Shown in pieces: positions 40,832-49,478 of a stretch of DNA of 57,205 nt. Position 1 is the stretch's first letter. Each line of letters starts with the position of its first letter. The stretch lies in NCBI GenBank assembly GCA_001887945.1, contig LDOQ01000232.1, forward strand, positions 1 through 57,205, given 5' to 3'. The notes under the pieces were generated by a model. The model was not told the origin of the DNA, searched no databases, and worked only from the letters and a program-made list of their open reading frames with translations. Source of the stretch: Spraguea lophii. Lineage: Eukaryota; Microsporidia; Spragueidae. The position numbers were made by a program, and so were the translations under genes.

Positions 40832-42076
40832 TTAATAAAAATAATAATGTATAATTTTATCAGCCCATTTATCACCTAAAAAATTATCTTTTATTTGTAA
40901 TTGAAATAATTCTTTCTTTAATTCTTCTTCTTTCCATTTTTTATAAAAATTTTGAATTGTTTTATATTTCTCAGCTATACATTTAGCTTTAAACGAAGAT
41001 AATCCTCTTATTGCCAACAATGATCTATAAAACACATCTTCTATTGTACACTTACCAGTTTTTACAAAATTATGGTTAAATTCAGAATATCTCATTAAAT
41101 TATCTTCATTAAAAATATCCATTTTTATTTTTTTATCAATCAATGATATTAATTCCATGGTTTCTGTAATACTTGTTGTTTCTAAAACATTTATATTCTC
41201 TAATTTCAAAGAGGTAATCATTTTCTTGGTGTATTCTACTCCTATTTTATTTATTTGCGATTTTTTAAGATTTTCTATTATGTAAAATATTTTAAATTTT
41301 GTATTTTTCAATCTTCTCTTTTGTTCTTTTAATCTACCATCGGTAATAGAAGAACAAAAATCATCTCCACATTTTCTTTCTATGATATACGGTAAAATAT
41401 ATTCTTCATTATTTTCTTTTTTAATCCAAAGAAAATCTCCGAGAGGTAAACTTCTAGTTTCAACCCCTATATCTTTTATTTTTAGATTTTCTTGAAAATA
41501 ATCTCTTTCTCTTCTATTTTTCATCTCTCTACTATCTACTATAAGTAATATTTCATCTACTACAGTTTCATTAATAGAATCATTACTAAATAATTTTTCT
41601 GATAATTCTTTCCCTTTGTCTGTAAGATAAAATTTCAAAGGATTTTTTTCTTTAAAAACAATACCATTTTTTAAAAGTGTAGCCATCGAAGACCACGCAT
41701 TATATCTTTGTGCTTGAAAATCCGCATCTGTATATTTTGCACCACGTTGCGTGATTTCTAATTTTGTTAATCCTTCTTCCAAATACAAACATTTTAAAAT
41801 CGCGTAAGCCCCACTTCTATAAGATGGTATATAATTTTCATTTACTATTAATTGTTTTGTATTATCATTTTTAGAATTTAACACGCATTTTATTTTTTCA
41901 ACAGTCTTTTCACCAACATTTTTCAATGTTTTTAAATTTTCTATTGTTATTGTTTTATCTGTGGATACTAAATAATTATAAAGTTTTTGTAAATTATATT
42001 TTGTTTTAGAATTATTTCTTTTTGCAATGTTAAGCAAATGTTTAACAGCATTTATTATTTCAGAGCTTTCTTTCAT
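40832..42076 (-). CDS. MUS81: Mus81 structure-specific endonuclease
   Basis: Mus81, with partner Eme1/Mms4, cuts branched DNA such as 3' flaps and nicked Holliday junctions. The 414-aa protein has an N-terminal helix-hairpin-helix (about 1-68, LKNVGEKTVEKI) and the conserved winged helix (about 88-155, SGAYAILKCLYLEE and QRYNAWSSMATLLKNG). The ERCC4 nuclease follows, with VDSRE (about 177), LPLGDFLWI (about 207) and the active-site block IIERKCGDDFCSSITDGRLK (about 229). A C-terminal HhH region ends it (AIRGLSSFKAKCIAEKY). The ERKxxxD motif is intact, so it should be catalytic. The length is shorter than yeast Mus81 (632). No Eme1 gene is in the window. CCC at 42080-42082 lies three bases before the ATG. 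Confidence 0.93.
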   Translation of the reverse strand: MKESSEIINAVKHLLNIAKRNNSKTKYNLQKLYNYLVSTDKTITIENLKTLKNVGEKTVEKIKCVLNSKNDNTKQLIVNENYIPSYRSGAYAILKCLYLEEGLTKLEITQRGAKYTDADFQAQRYNAWSSMATLLKNGIVFKEKNPLKFYLTDKGKELSEKLFSNDSINETVVDEILLIVDSREMKNRRERDYFQENLKIKDIGVETRSLPLGDFLWIKKENNEEYILPYIIERKCGDDFCSSITDGRLKEQKRRLKNTKFKIFYIIENLKKSQINKIGVEYTKKMITSLKLENINVLETTSITETMELISLIDKKIKMDIFNEDNLMRYSEFNHNFVKTGKCTIEDVFYRSLLAIRGLSSFKAKCIAEKYKTIQNFYKKWKEEELKKELFQLQIKDNFLGDKWADKIIHYYFY

Positions 42077-42139
42077 TTAGGGTAATGTAATATAATTAAA
42101 ATAAATAACATTATATTTTAAAATACAAAGTAAAAGAAA

Positions 42140-42290
42140 TCCTTTGAATTTACGTATATCATAGAATAAAAAAACTAGAAATAATCTTTTTAACTCGGAT
42201 ATATCTTAGAATAAAAATAAATTATAAATAATACCTTTTAACTCGGATATATAATAAAATAAGAATAAAATAGATTATATATTTATTATT
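42140..42290. repeat. Tandem repeat, about 45-48 bp x 3
   Basis: TTTTAACTCGGATATAT recurs at 42189 and 42237 with a diverged earlier unit from about 42144 (AATTTACGTATATC), followed each time by AGAATAAAA-like sequence. The array fills the shared upstream region of MUS81 and the divergent 42415 gene. Confidence 0.7.
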
Positions 42291-42414
42291 CTGTTTAATA
42301 TTTATATTTCTTTTCGTTCCTATCATTTCTTTACAAATAAAATTATTTTTATATAGTAATCAAAATAATTAAAAGAATGTCACTGGCTATAAATAATCAT
42401 GAAATTATATATAT

Positions 42415-42786
42415 ATGTCTTATACAAGATCGAATAAAGAATTGGTAATTTATTTAGTAGTAATTTTTTTATTGGTTAGTGCGTTAAACATAGGTATTTG
42501 CCTTTATAATGGTTATACGATAAATCAGATAATTGGTATTTGTAAGAAACTTGATGTTAAGATGAAAAATAACAATAATAATAAAGAAGAAGATCAGAAA
42601 ATTGATAGGCCGGTAGAAAAAATAATAATAAATCAAAGAGGAAATCCTCATTTACAGCGAAGAAGAAATGAAGCGTTAGAACGAAATAGAAAAGAGGTAG
42701 GAAATAAAAATGATTGTAAGGATGAGAAGAACGTAAATAATGAAAATGTAATAGCAGAAAATGAGGCGTGCGAGAATAAGCGATAA
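42415..42786 (+). CDS. Small signal-anchored basic protein
   Basis: The protein is 123 aa. A short hydrophilic N-terminus is followed by one hydrophobic helix (LVIYLVVIFLLVSALNIGIC, about 10-29), as in a signal-anchored (type II) protein. The remaining 90 residues are highly charged, with Asn runs and an Arg-rich piece (NPHLQRRRNEALERNRKEV). No family is recognised. Downstream of the TAA the sequence stays protein-like in the +1 frame from 42791 to 42937, so the C-terminus may have been lost by a mutation. No CCC motif is seen. It is head-to-head with MUS81, separated by about 340 bases that hold the tandem repeat. Confidence 0.55.
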   Translation: MSYTRSNKELVIYLVVIFLLVSALNIGICLYNGYTINQIIGICKKLDVKMKNNNNNKEEDQKIDRPVEKIIINQRGNPHLQRRRNEALERNRKEVGNKNDCKDEKNVNNENVIAENEACENKR

Positions 42787-42790
42787 TTAA

Positions 42791-42940
42791 GAAGAGAATA
42801 AGGCCGATAGTCTGAACTTAAACAAAGATAGAGATGAAGTAAAGAATAAGATGAAAAATTATCAAAAAATTGTCATGGAAAAGGATACTAAGGAGTTGCG
42901 AAAGTGGAAAAAAATGGATAATAATTTCAGAAATTAAAAT
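42791..42940 (+). pseudogene. Possible decayed C-terminal part of the 42415 gene
   Basis: In the frame +1 to the preceding gene, 49 codons are open (contains DRDEVKNKMKNYQKIVMEKD) and end in TAA at 42938. Composition is similar to the upstream protein (Lys/Glu/Asn-rich). Two in-frame stops, TAA at 42784 and TAA at 42788, separate the two parts. Confidence 0.35.
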
Positions 42941-43184
42941 TGTTTAATGTGGTTCTTTGAAACATTGATTTTTTTTACCTTTAAATTAAAAATCTTATAT
43001 AAATATTTTTTAATTATACATAAGTTTAATAAAGTTATAGGATGATAAATATTTATTTATTACATCTATGATGTGTAATTTATTTTTCTATTATTTGCTG
43101 AATATCTATTTATTTTATTGAATTGGCTTTTAAAATAATATGTTTATAAAATAACATTTCAAATATTATCAAAAATTTCCAGGT

Positions 43185-43545
43185 AATTACTATTCATTAT
43201 ACCCTGAAGCTGTTGTTACCCAAGTAACTATATCAACTGATTTATATACATATATACATTACCTTATTTTACCTTATAATCTAAGATATTTTAATTTTGC
43301 ATATAATACAAGTTTACAAATACGATTTCGACATGATTAAAATTTTAATATTGTTTTTGGTATCGTATTGATTGTATCTCTAATTAATACGGAAATTGTA
43401 ATTACACCAATATAATATTAAATAAAATTTTAATTAGATAATAGGTATGGTTGGTTAATGTTACAGATTATGATACCCTATAGTTATCCAATAAAATATT
43501 TAGTTATGATAAATTCTTCATGGATCGGGAGTTGAGAAATATTTT
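43185..43545 (-). repeat. Decayed SINE copy (g)
   Basis: On the minus strand this aligns across the element. Landmarks are the TATCAACTGATTTATATAC and TACATTACCTTATTTTACCTT blocks (about 43230-43280), TTTTGCATAT (about 43303), TTTTTGGTATCGTATTGATT (about 43354), ATTACACCAATATAA (about 43401) and TTCATGGATCGGGAGTTGAG near 43520, a relic of the head's B-box region. The rest of the gap to Dicer (43546-44186) holds only AT-rich spacer. Confidence 0.65.
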
Positions 43546-44186
43546 ATGAAATCAAAAGATAAATGTAAAAAATATAAAATATTCTAATAAAATGTTTTAA
43601 ACAGAAAAAGTATAATTTTTTATAAAGGAATACAATAATAAACAAATAGCATATTAATAATATTTATGGGTATTGAATATTATAATTTAAAATACCATAT
43701 CAATATCATTATCAATAAACCAATATGATAATATAAATATTACTTATTATAAATTTTATAGTAAATTAATTATAAAAAATAATATATTCCTAAAAACGTA
43801 TTTTTTAAAGCCAATGATTGGTAACTGTTTATTTTAAAGCCAATAGTTAAGAAATACTTTTTATAGTAATAATTAAGTAATATAAACATAATAACATGAT
43901 TAAGAATTTATTAAGTAATCTGTACGCCATTAAATTATTATTATTTACTATTATAGTTCCTAAGCTTTTATGAATATATGTATCATATAAGTGTTAGATT
44001 AAGTCATTTTTTGAGATGTATGCTATAAATAATTTTATTGTTTATTTTCAGAGAATAAACAATAAAATTAAGTTTAAAAATCCACAATTTTATTTTTTTT
44101 CTAAATTATTTATTTATAGAAAATGCTGACACTACTCCTATTTTTATTTTTTTAAAAAAAATTTAGGCCTAATAATTCGATATAAT

Positions 44187-47100
44187 ATGGAAATGGCACA
44201 TAAATTAATTGGAACTTATAATATAGCAAAAGAGATAAATAATAATACAAATTATGAAATACAATTTTATATCGATGAAACAATACAAAATACAAAAGAA
44301 AATTTTAAAAATAATAATGATGACAATGAAGAAAATGAAAACTATAATAATATTCTTATTATTGTAGATGACAAAGATACACCAGAATTTAATAACATAA
44401 ACGATTATCGAGATATTTCATTTAAATCCTTTTTAGAAAAAATAAAACAATTCAATAATAAAATCAAAGGAAAAAATAAATCACAAAAAGTTGTAAAAAT
44501 GTTAGAAAATATCAATTTTGATAAAAACGAAGATAATACAAATAAAAAAATTGTAAATAATAATATAATAATCACAGTATCTAAATTTTTAAAAATTGTG
44601 TTACACGGTCTGTTAGATATCAATAGCTTTTCTAAGATTATAATAAAAAGCGAGATTATAAGAAAGGAATTGATTACTGGTTTTAAATATTTTTATTTTC
44701 TTAGATACAAAGAAAATGTAAATTATATACGTAAAATACAAATTATTTTATATACAGCAGAAGAAATAACAGAGAATATAAAATTATATTTCAACATACC
44801 GGATTCCCAAATAGAAGATAAAAATAAAGAAAATAATACATCGCAGTTTAATAAGATAACATCATCACATGAAATAGAAATAATAATGTATACAGATAAC
44901 AATAATAAATTTACAAAGCTAATGGAATTGGTAAACGAATATGATGAATATAAAATATATTTTTTAAAAACAGAATATGATCCTAACGAAAATATTTTAT
45001 TTAAAATAACAAACATACATTTCATAAAAACAGAAGATGAAGAAGAACAATTCATAAATTCAAATAATATTCATAAAAATTTTACACAAGATAAAAATAT
45101 AAAAAATGATTTCTTTATGAATAGAAACAATATTTTAATTATTTATGATAATTTAAACACATATGATATATTACCTAAAGATATATTGTATCATAAAACA
45201 TTTTATTTCCAACACAAAGGAAATAGTTATACGAACCTTTGTAAACTTAGAGAAACTTTATTTGTACAAAAAGTTAATGAGGAAAAAAAGACTATAAGAT
45301 ATATTTATAAGGATAATCCATACATCATTAAAAATGAAAACGATGATATCAATATTACGTATGCTGTTATACCATTTGGATTTAGTGCTCTTTTTCTCGA
45401 TCATATTCTTATAATGATAAAAGATATATTTGAATCTCAGTATTTATATATAAAAGATATATCTAAAATTACTATAAATTATAGAGAAGTTACGTGTGAT
45501 AAAACATATGAAGATATTTTAAATATACACACTGATAGAGAAAATGTTGATACTTCCAATAATAATTATTTTATATGTTTATTATCTTTACCACCTGTAC
45601 ATTCATCATATGTATTCAATTGTACATTTATTAGTACACCATATAGTAAAAAACGTGATGCACAAAAAGATGTAGCAATAAAAATAATAAATGAAATGGT
45701 TAAATGTGAATTAATCGATAATAATTTTATTCCTGATCCTAAAACATATTTAGAAAATAATAAAAATTTTAAGAATATGCTTCTAACGGCATATCATGAA
45801 AAAGAGAATATAAATTTATTAAATTACACAAAAGATTATAATTTTATACTAAATAATATAAAAGGTATTAATGAAATTAAAACAGCAAAACATAATGTTG
45901 AAGATGTTAAAAAGAAAATAAAGAAAAAATATAGTATTTTTATAAATAAAGAAAATATAAATCATGATACTGAAGTTGAAATAGATGTTGTATATAGAAA
46001 AATACCAAAATGTCTTAATGATTCTATAAAAATAGAAAATATTATAATAGACGGTAAAGAAGAAAACACAGTTGAATTATATTGTTATCTTTTTAAAAAT
46101 AAAAATTCCGAAAATACAGGAATATTATGTAATAAATCATTTATAGGAGATATCCATCTTCCAATATTATCAATATATTATTTAGGAAAATATAATATAA
46201 ATGAATTACAAATGAAATATATTTTATTTTATCAGATAACATACTTTTCTTTATATTGCAATAGAAAATCAAATATGGAAGCAAGTAATTTTTATAAAAC
46301 TGATAAAATATCTAAGACAAAAAAATATAATTATTTAATGGTACCAATAAAAGATAATAAAATAAATTTTCAATATCTTGAACAAGTTTGTAAAAATTAT
46401 TTGATATCTAATGTATTCAAACAAATAGAAAATAATAATTTAGATATATTATATAATAATATTTTATTTAATCCATTTACTAAACAATATTATATTTATG
46501 GTACAACATCAGAAAAGAAAATGACGGATAAAATATCAATGAATTATAAAAAATCGGATAAAAAAAATAAAAAAGAATCTCTATATACTGGATATTTAAC
46601 TGAAGAATATGAATCATCAGATGAAGAAAATGAAATTAAAATAAAGAATAAAACGTATTATGAATATTTTGAAGAAAAATATAATATTAGATTAATATAT
46701 AAAGACGCGAAACATTTAATGTTTAAAGGATTTTTTTATATTGGTTGTAAAGGAAAGATATTGAATAAATATAATATAAACAGTGTGAGTATAGGACAGC
46801 GAAAGAATGATAATGATTGTAAAATAGAAAGGAAACCAATTGTCAGAGGAAAAGTATCAGTTATTTTAAGTTCTGAAATATTACATGTGACAAATTTTAA
46901 AATCACGGAACTTGTAGATTTTCATAATTTTATGTATAATTTATATATTTTTGAGTCTGTTTCATTAGCAGAAGAATATAGAAAAGAATATGATATGGAT
47001 ATAGATTTAATGTTAGTGATGAAAGCTTTAACACATAAAAATATATTTAATAATGTAGAAGAAGAAATGACAAATACACCACAATCTAATTTTAATTATG

Positions 47101-48314
47101 AAAGATTAGAATTTTTAGGAGATACTATTTTTAAATATTTAGTATCGCAACATTATTTTTTAAGTTCAGATGAAAATAATACTACGGGGTCTATAGTCGA
47201 TATGAAATGTGAAGATATTTGTAACAAAAATCTTTATTCTGTATCAAAAAATTTAGGAATAGAAAAATATATGACAATAGTAAAATATCATAATGAATTA
47301 TTTCAAACACCTTCTTTAGAATTTTTGTTAAATTATTGTGAGCCATTTAAAAAAGAATACGTAGATAAAAATCTAAATAAAAATAAATCAAAAAATCTAT
47401 CAGAGTTTATAGAAAAAGTATTAGAATTTTTTGATTCAACAGAAATTTTCCAATCAAAAACACAACATGATTTTTTAGAAAACCAATGTACAGCTTCTTC
47501 TAAAAATGAAGAAAATACTATTCATCACAAAAAAATATTTGCGGATGTTGTAGAAGCATTAGTAGGAGGAATATTTTTAACTTCGGGTTTAGAAAATACC
47601 CGAGAAAAATTATATAAAATGAATATTCTGAAAAATAACAGCCAAATAGAAAATATAAAATTAAATTTAAATGATATATCTGAATATCCAACAATAAAAA
47701 AATTATATGAAAATTTTAATTTATTAAAAGAAGATGAAATAAAATACACAGAAGAAATTTTAAAATATCAATTTAAGAATAAAAGTTTAATAGAAAAAGC
47801 TATGATACATACCTCGTATAACATAGAAGGTCGAAGACCAGATAAATCTTTATTTCATAAATTAGAACTTATTGGCGATGCAATATTAGATTTAGTAGTA
47901 ACCATGGAAGCGTGGTTAGATAATGATGAAGCTATGATAAATTATAATATAGAAGAATTAAGAATTCATATAAAAGAAATAGAATCTTATAAAAAAAGAA
48001 ATATAAAATTAAAAAATATTACACCTGAGGATTTACATACTTACAGAAGAAAAAGAGTTAACAATAATTTGTTAGGGGTTATCCTGTATAAACTTAATTT
48101 ATTCAATGTTATGAAAACACATAAAAATAATTCTAATATTGTTGAAAAAGATTACAAAGATGTTATAAATAATATTAATAATGGAAATAAAATAAGTAAG
48201 ATGTATGGGGATATTTTAGAAGCTATATGTGGGGCAATATTGATTGATTGTAATTTTAATGTTGATGTATTTTATACGTTTTATAAAAAAGTTATAAAGA
48301 ATGCAAATAAATAA
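44187..48314 (+). CDS. DCR1: Dicer-like double RNase III, helicase lost
   Basis: Dicer cuts double-stranded RNA to siRNAs for RNA interference. The 1375-aa protein keeps a dimerisation-type dsRNA-binding fold (about 385-512, VIPFGFSALF ... YFICLLSLPP ... STPYSKKRDAQKDVAIKI) and a platform/PAZ-like region (about 620-900, YLMVPIKDNKINFQYLE, then YYEYFEEKYNIRLIYKDAKH). RNase IIIa has NYERLEFLGD (about 970) and FADVVEALVGG (about 1117). RNase IIIb has FHKLELIGDAILD (about 1223) and YGDILEAICGAI (about 1342). The acidic residues of both active sites are visible. The N-terminal 340 residues resemble a ruined helicase (IIITVSKFLKIVLHGLLDI), with no Walker A motif and no DExH box. There is no second dsRBD after RNase IIIb. 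The start lacks a CCC motif, although GGCC lies about 20 bases upstream. No Argonaute gene is in the window. Confidence 0.92.
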   Translation: MEMAHKLIGTYNIAKEINNNTNYEIQFYIDETIQNTKENFKNNNDDNEENENYNNILIIVDDKDTPEFNNINDYRDISFKSFLEKIKQFNNKIKGKNKSQKVVKMLENINFDKNEDNTNKKIVNNNIIITVSKFLKIVLHGLLDINSFSKIIIKSEIIRKELITGFKYFYFLRYKENVNYIRKIQIILYTAEEITENIKLYFNIPDSQIEDKNKENNTSQFNKITSSHEIEIIMYTDNNNKFTKLMELVNEYDEYKIYFLKTEYDPNENILFKITNIHFIKTEDEEEQFINSNNIHKNFTQDKNIKNDFFMNRNNILIIYDNLNTYDILPKDILYHKTFYFQHKGNSYTNLCKLRETLFVQKVNEEKKTIRYIYKDNPYIIKNENDDINITYAVIPFGFSALFLDHILIMIKDIFESQYLYIKDISKITINYREVTCDKTYEDILNIHTDRENVDTSNNNYFICLLSLPPVHSSYVFNCTFISTPYSKKRDAQKDVAIKIINEMVKCELIDNNFIPDPKTYLENNKNFKNMLLTAYHEKENINLLNYTKDYNFILNNIKGINEIKTAKHNVEDVKKKIKKKYSIFINKENINHDTEVEIDVVYRKIPKCLNDSIKIENIIIDGKEENTVELYCYLFKNKNSENTGILCNKSFIGDIHLPILSIYYLGKYNINELQMKYILFYQITYFSLYCNRKSNMEASNFYKTDKISKTKKYNYLMVPIKDNKINFQYLEQVCKNYLISNVFKQIENNNLDILYNNILFNPFTKQYYIYGTTSEKKMTDKISMNYKKSDKKNKKESLYTGYLTEEYESSDEENEIKIKNKTYYEYFEEKYNIRLIYKDAKHLMFKGFFYIGCKGKILNKYNINSVSIGQRKNDNDCKIERKPIVRGKVSVILSSEILHVTNFKITELVDFHNFMYNLYIFESVSLAEEYRKEYDMDIDLMLVMKALTHKNIFNNVEEEMTNTPQSNFNYERLEFLGDTIFKYLVSQHYFLSSDENNTTGSIVDMKCEDICNKNLYSVSKNLGIEKYMTIVKYHNELFQTPSLEFLLNYCEPFKKEYVDKNLNKNKSKNLSEFIEKVLEFFDSTEIFQSKTQHDFLENQCTASSKNEENTIHHKKIFADVVEALVGGIFLTSGLENTREKLYKMNILKNNSQIENIKLNLNDISEYPTIKKLYENFNLLKEDEIKYTEEILKYQFKNKSLIEKAMIHTSYNIEGRRPDKSLFHKLELIGDAILDLVVTMEAWLDNDEAMINYNIEELRIHIKEIESYKKRNIKLKNITPEDLHTYRRKRVNNNLLGVILYKLNLFNVMKTHKNNSNIVEKDYKDVINNINNGNKISKMYGDILEAICGAILIDCNFNVDVFYTFYKKVIKNANK

Positions 48315-48434
48315 TTATTTTATTCTATGTATTTAATTTATTAAATAGTAAGTTAATTTACAATTTTACTTTTACAAAAGAAATATTATACATTGAATTT
48401 GTAAGATATTTATTCATAAAATACAAATAATTTA

Positions 48435-48537
48435 TACTACATAATTTCATTATATGTATTACTTCTAAATTTCCTTATATTATAAATGTTATAGTTTTAT
48501 AAAAATTAATGAGATTGTAGCTAAATTATTGTTATAA
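48435..48537 (-). repeat. Left part of an old SINE copy (i)
   Basis: ACTTCTAAATTTCCTTATAT and AAATGTTATAGTTTTATA resemble the CTTACCTTATGC and GAGTGTTAGGATTTTGCGTA blocks of the young copy. It is cut by the insertion of the young SINE and probably continues at 49062. Confidence 0.45.
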
Positions 48538-48554
48538 TAACCGTCAAGTTACTT
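48538..48554. repeat. Target-site duplication of the young SINE, left
   Basis: TAACCGTCAAGTTACTT is repeated exactly at 49045-49061, on the other side of the element. Confidence 0.9.
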
Positions 48555-48981
48555 TTTTTTTACGAATGAAACTTTTATTTATCAAAGCTTCCTGGCCGGT
48601 TGCGGCCTACCATGGTCTGTGACCTTCGGTTCCTCGAGCGACATTAAACTTGTACTAACTGGTTTCACTACAGATATGCATTAATCTCATCTTACCTTAT
48701 GCTCCAGAGTGTTAGGATTTTGCGTATGGTGCGCGTCGCCGCCCCCACTTCCAGCTCTTAAGGAATTCCCAGCCTCTTTCGTTGCATAGTATTGGCCGAG
48801 TCACAAATCAATACAGGGATTGCAACTACATCAGCTAAACACTACTTTAATCTAGTAGCGGGGCCGTCATACAAGGCACAGCTATGCTGCGCTATCGAAA
48901 CCTCACCCACTCAACAACCTTTTTCTTCTCTTCTCCGTTTATTATTATTCTTTTTTTGTTTTGAAAAATTTTCTGGATGAG

Positions 48982-48992
48982 GGATTCGAACC
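48982..48992 (-). promoter_or_regulatory. Pol III B box of SINE h
   Basis: GGTTCGAATCC on the minus strand is a perfect match to the B-box consensus GGTTCGANNCC. Confidence 0.85.
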
Positions 48993-49025
48993 CGCCAGGC
49001 TTGGGGTTTGGTTACCACCCCACGA

Positions 49026-49036
49026 CCACTGGGCCA
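49026..49036 (-). promoter_or_regulatory. Pol III A box of SINE h
   Basis: TGGCCCAGTGG on the minus strand fits the A-box consensus TRGYNNARNGG. The gap to the B box is normal for tRNA-type promoters. Confidence 0.82.
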
Positions 49037-49044
49037 GGCGGGAC

Positions 49045-49061
49045 TAACCGTCAAGTTACTT
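49045..49061. repeat. Target-site duplication of the young SINE, right
   Basis: TAACCGTCAAGTTACTT, identical to 48538-48554. Confidence 0.9.
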
Positions 49062-49190
49062 ATATATAAGAGTCACAATAATATTAACTACGTACTACTT
49101 TAATCTAATAATGGAACCAGTTATAAAAGATAATCAAATTACATATCAACCCACTCATATTCTACATTCTTTTTTTTGTATATATACATT
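49062..49190 (-). repeat. Right part of an old SINE copy (i)
   Basis: AAGAGTCACAATAATATTAA, GTACTACTTTAATCTAATAA and CAACCCACTCATATT match the GAGTCACAAATCAATA, ACACTACTTTAATCTAGTAG and CACCCACTCAA blocks of the young element, in the same order and orientation. It is therefore the continuation of an older copy split by the young one. Confidence 0.65.
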
Positions 49191-49478
49191 GTCCTATGTC
49201 TTTTTGTAATTTATACGTAATGGATATTTGACTTTGCTAAGTTTGGTTAATAGGCTTTCAATTACTTGTCTAACAACGAAATTTTTTGTATTTTTAATAA
49301 TAAAATTTTATATATTCAGAAAGACTATAAAAACAATTATTATATATATTTAAATATATATGAAACAGATTAAGAATGAGTCTATATCTATTAATCCGAT
49401 TTTTTTCTTAAATACGTAAAGAATAAATTTATTTGATAATTTCATAATAATTTGGAGAAATAATATTTATTGATGTCT

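Larger units (their letters stand above)
48555..49044 (-). mobile_element. Young tRNA-derived SINE (copy h)
   Basis: A complete element of about 490 bp, read on the minus strand. The 5' head (49044 down to about 48972) looks like a tRNA and carries Pol III boxes. The A box TGGCCCAGTGG is at 49036-49026 and the B box GGTTCGAATCC at 48992-48982, 33 bases apart. The head cannot fold as a complete tRNA. A body of about 400 bases follows, unrelated to any family I know. It ends with ATAAATAAAAGTTTC and a run of about eight A. A perfect 17-bp target duplication flanks it. No protein is encoded; the small open frame inside is accidental. It would need a LINE-type reverse transcriptase in trans. It is far more GC-rich than its surroundings, which marks a recent insertion. 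Confidence 0.88.

Noticed and set aside
48792..48980. 62-codon open frame on the plus strand
   Set aside because: It lies antisense inside the SINE body, starts without a motif and is broken in other copies.
48972..49044. Functional tRNA gene on the minus strand
   Set aside because: A and B boxes are good, but acceptor and anticodon stems do not form and the same head is joined to the same body in other copies. It is the head of a SINE.
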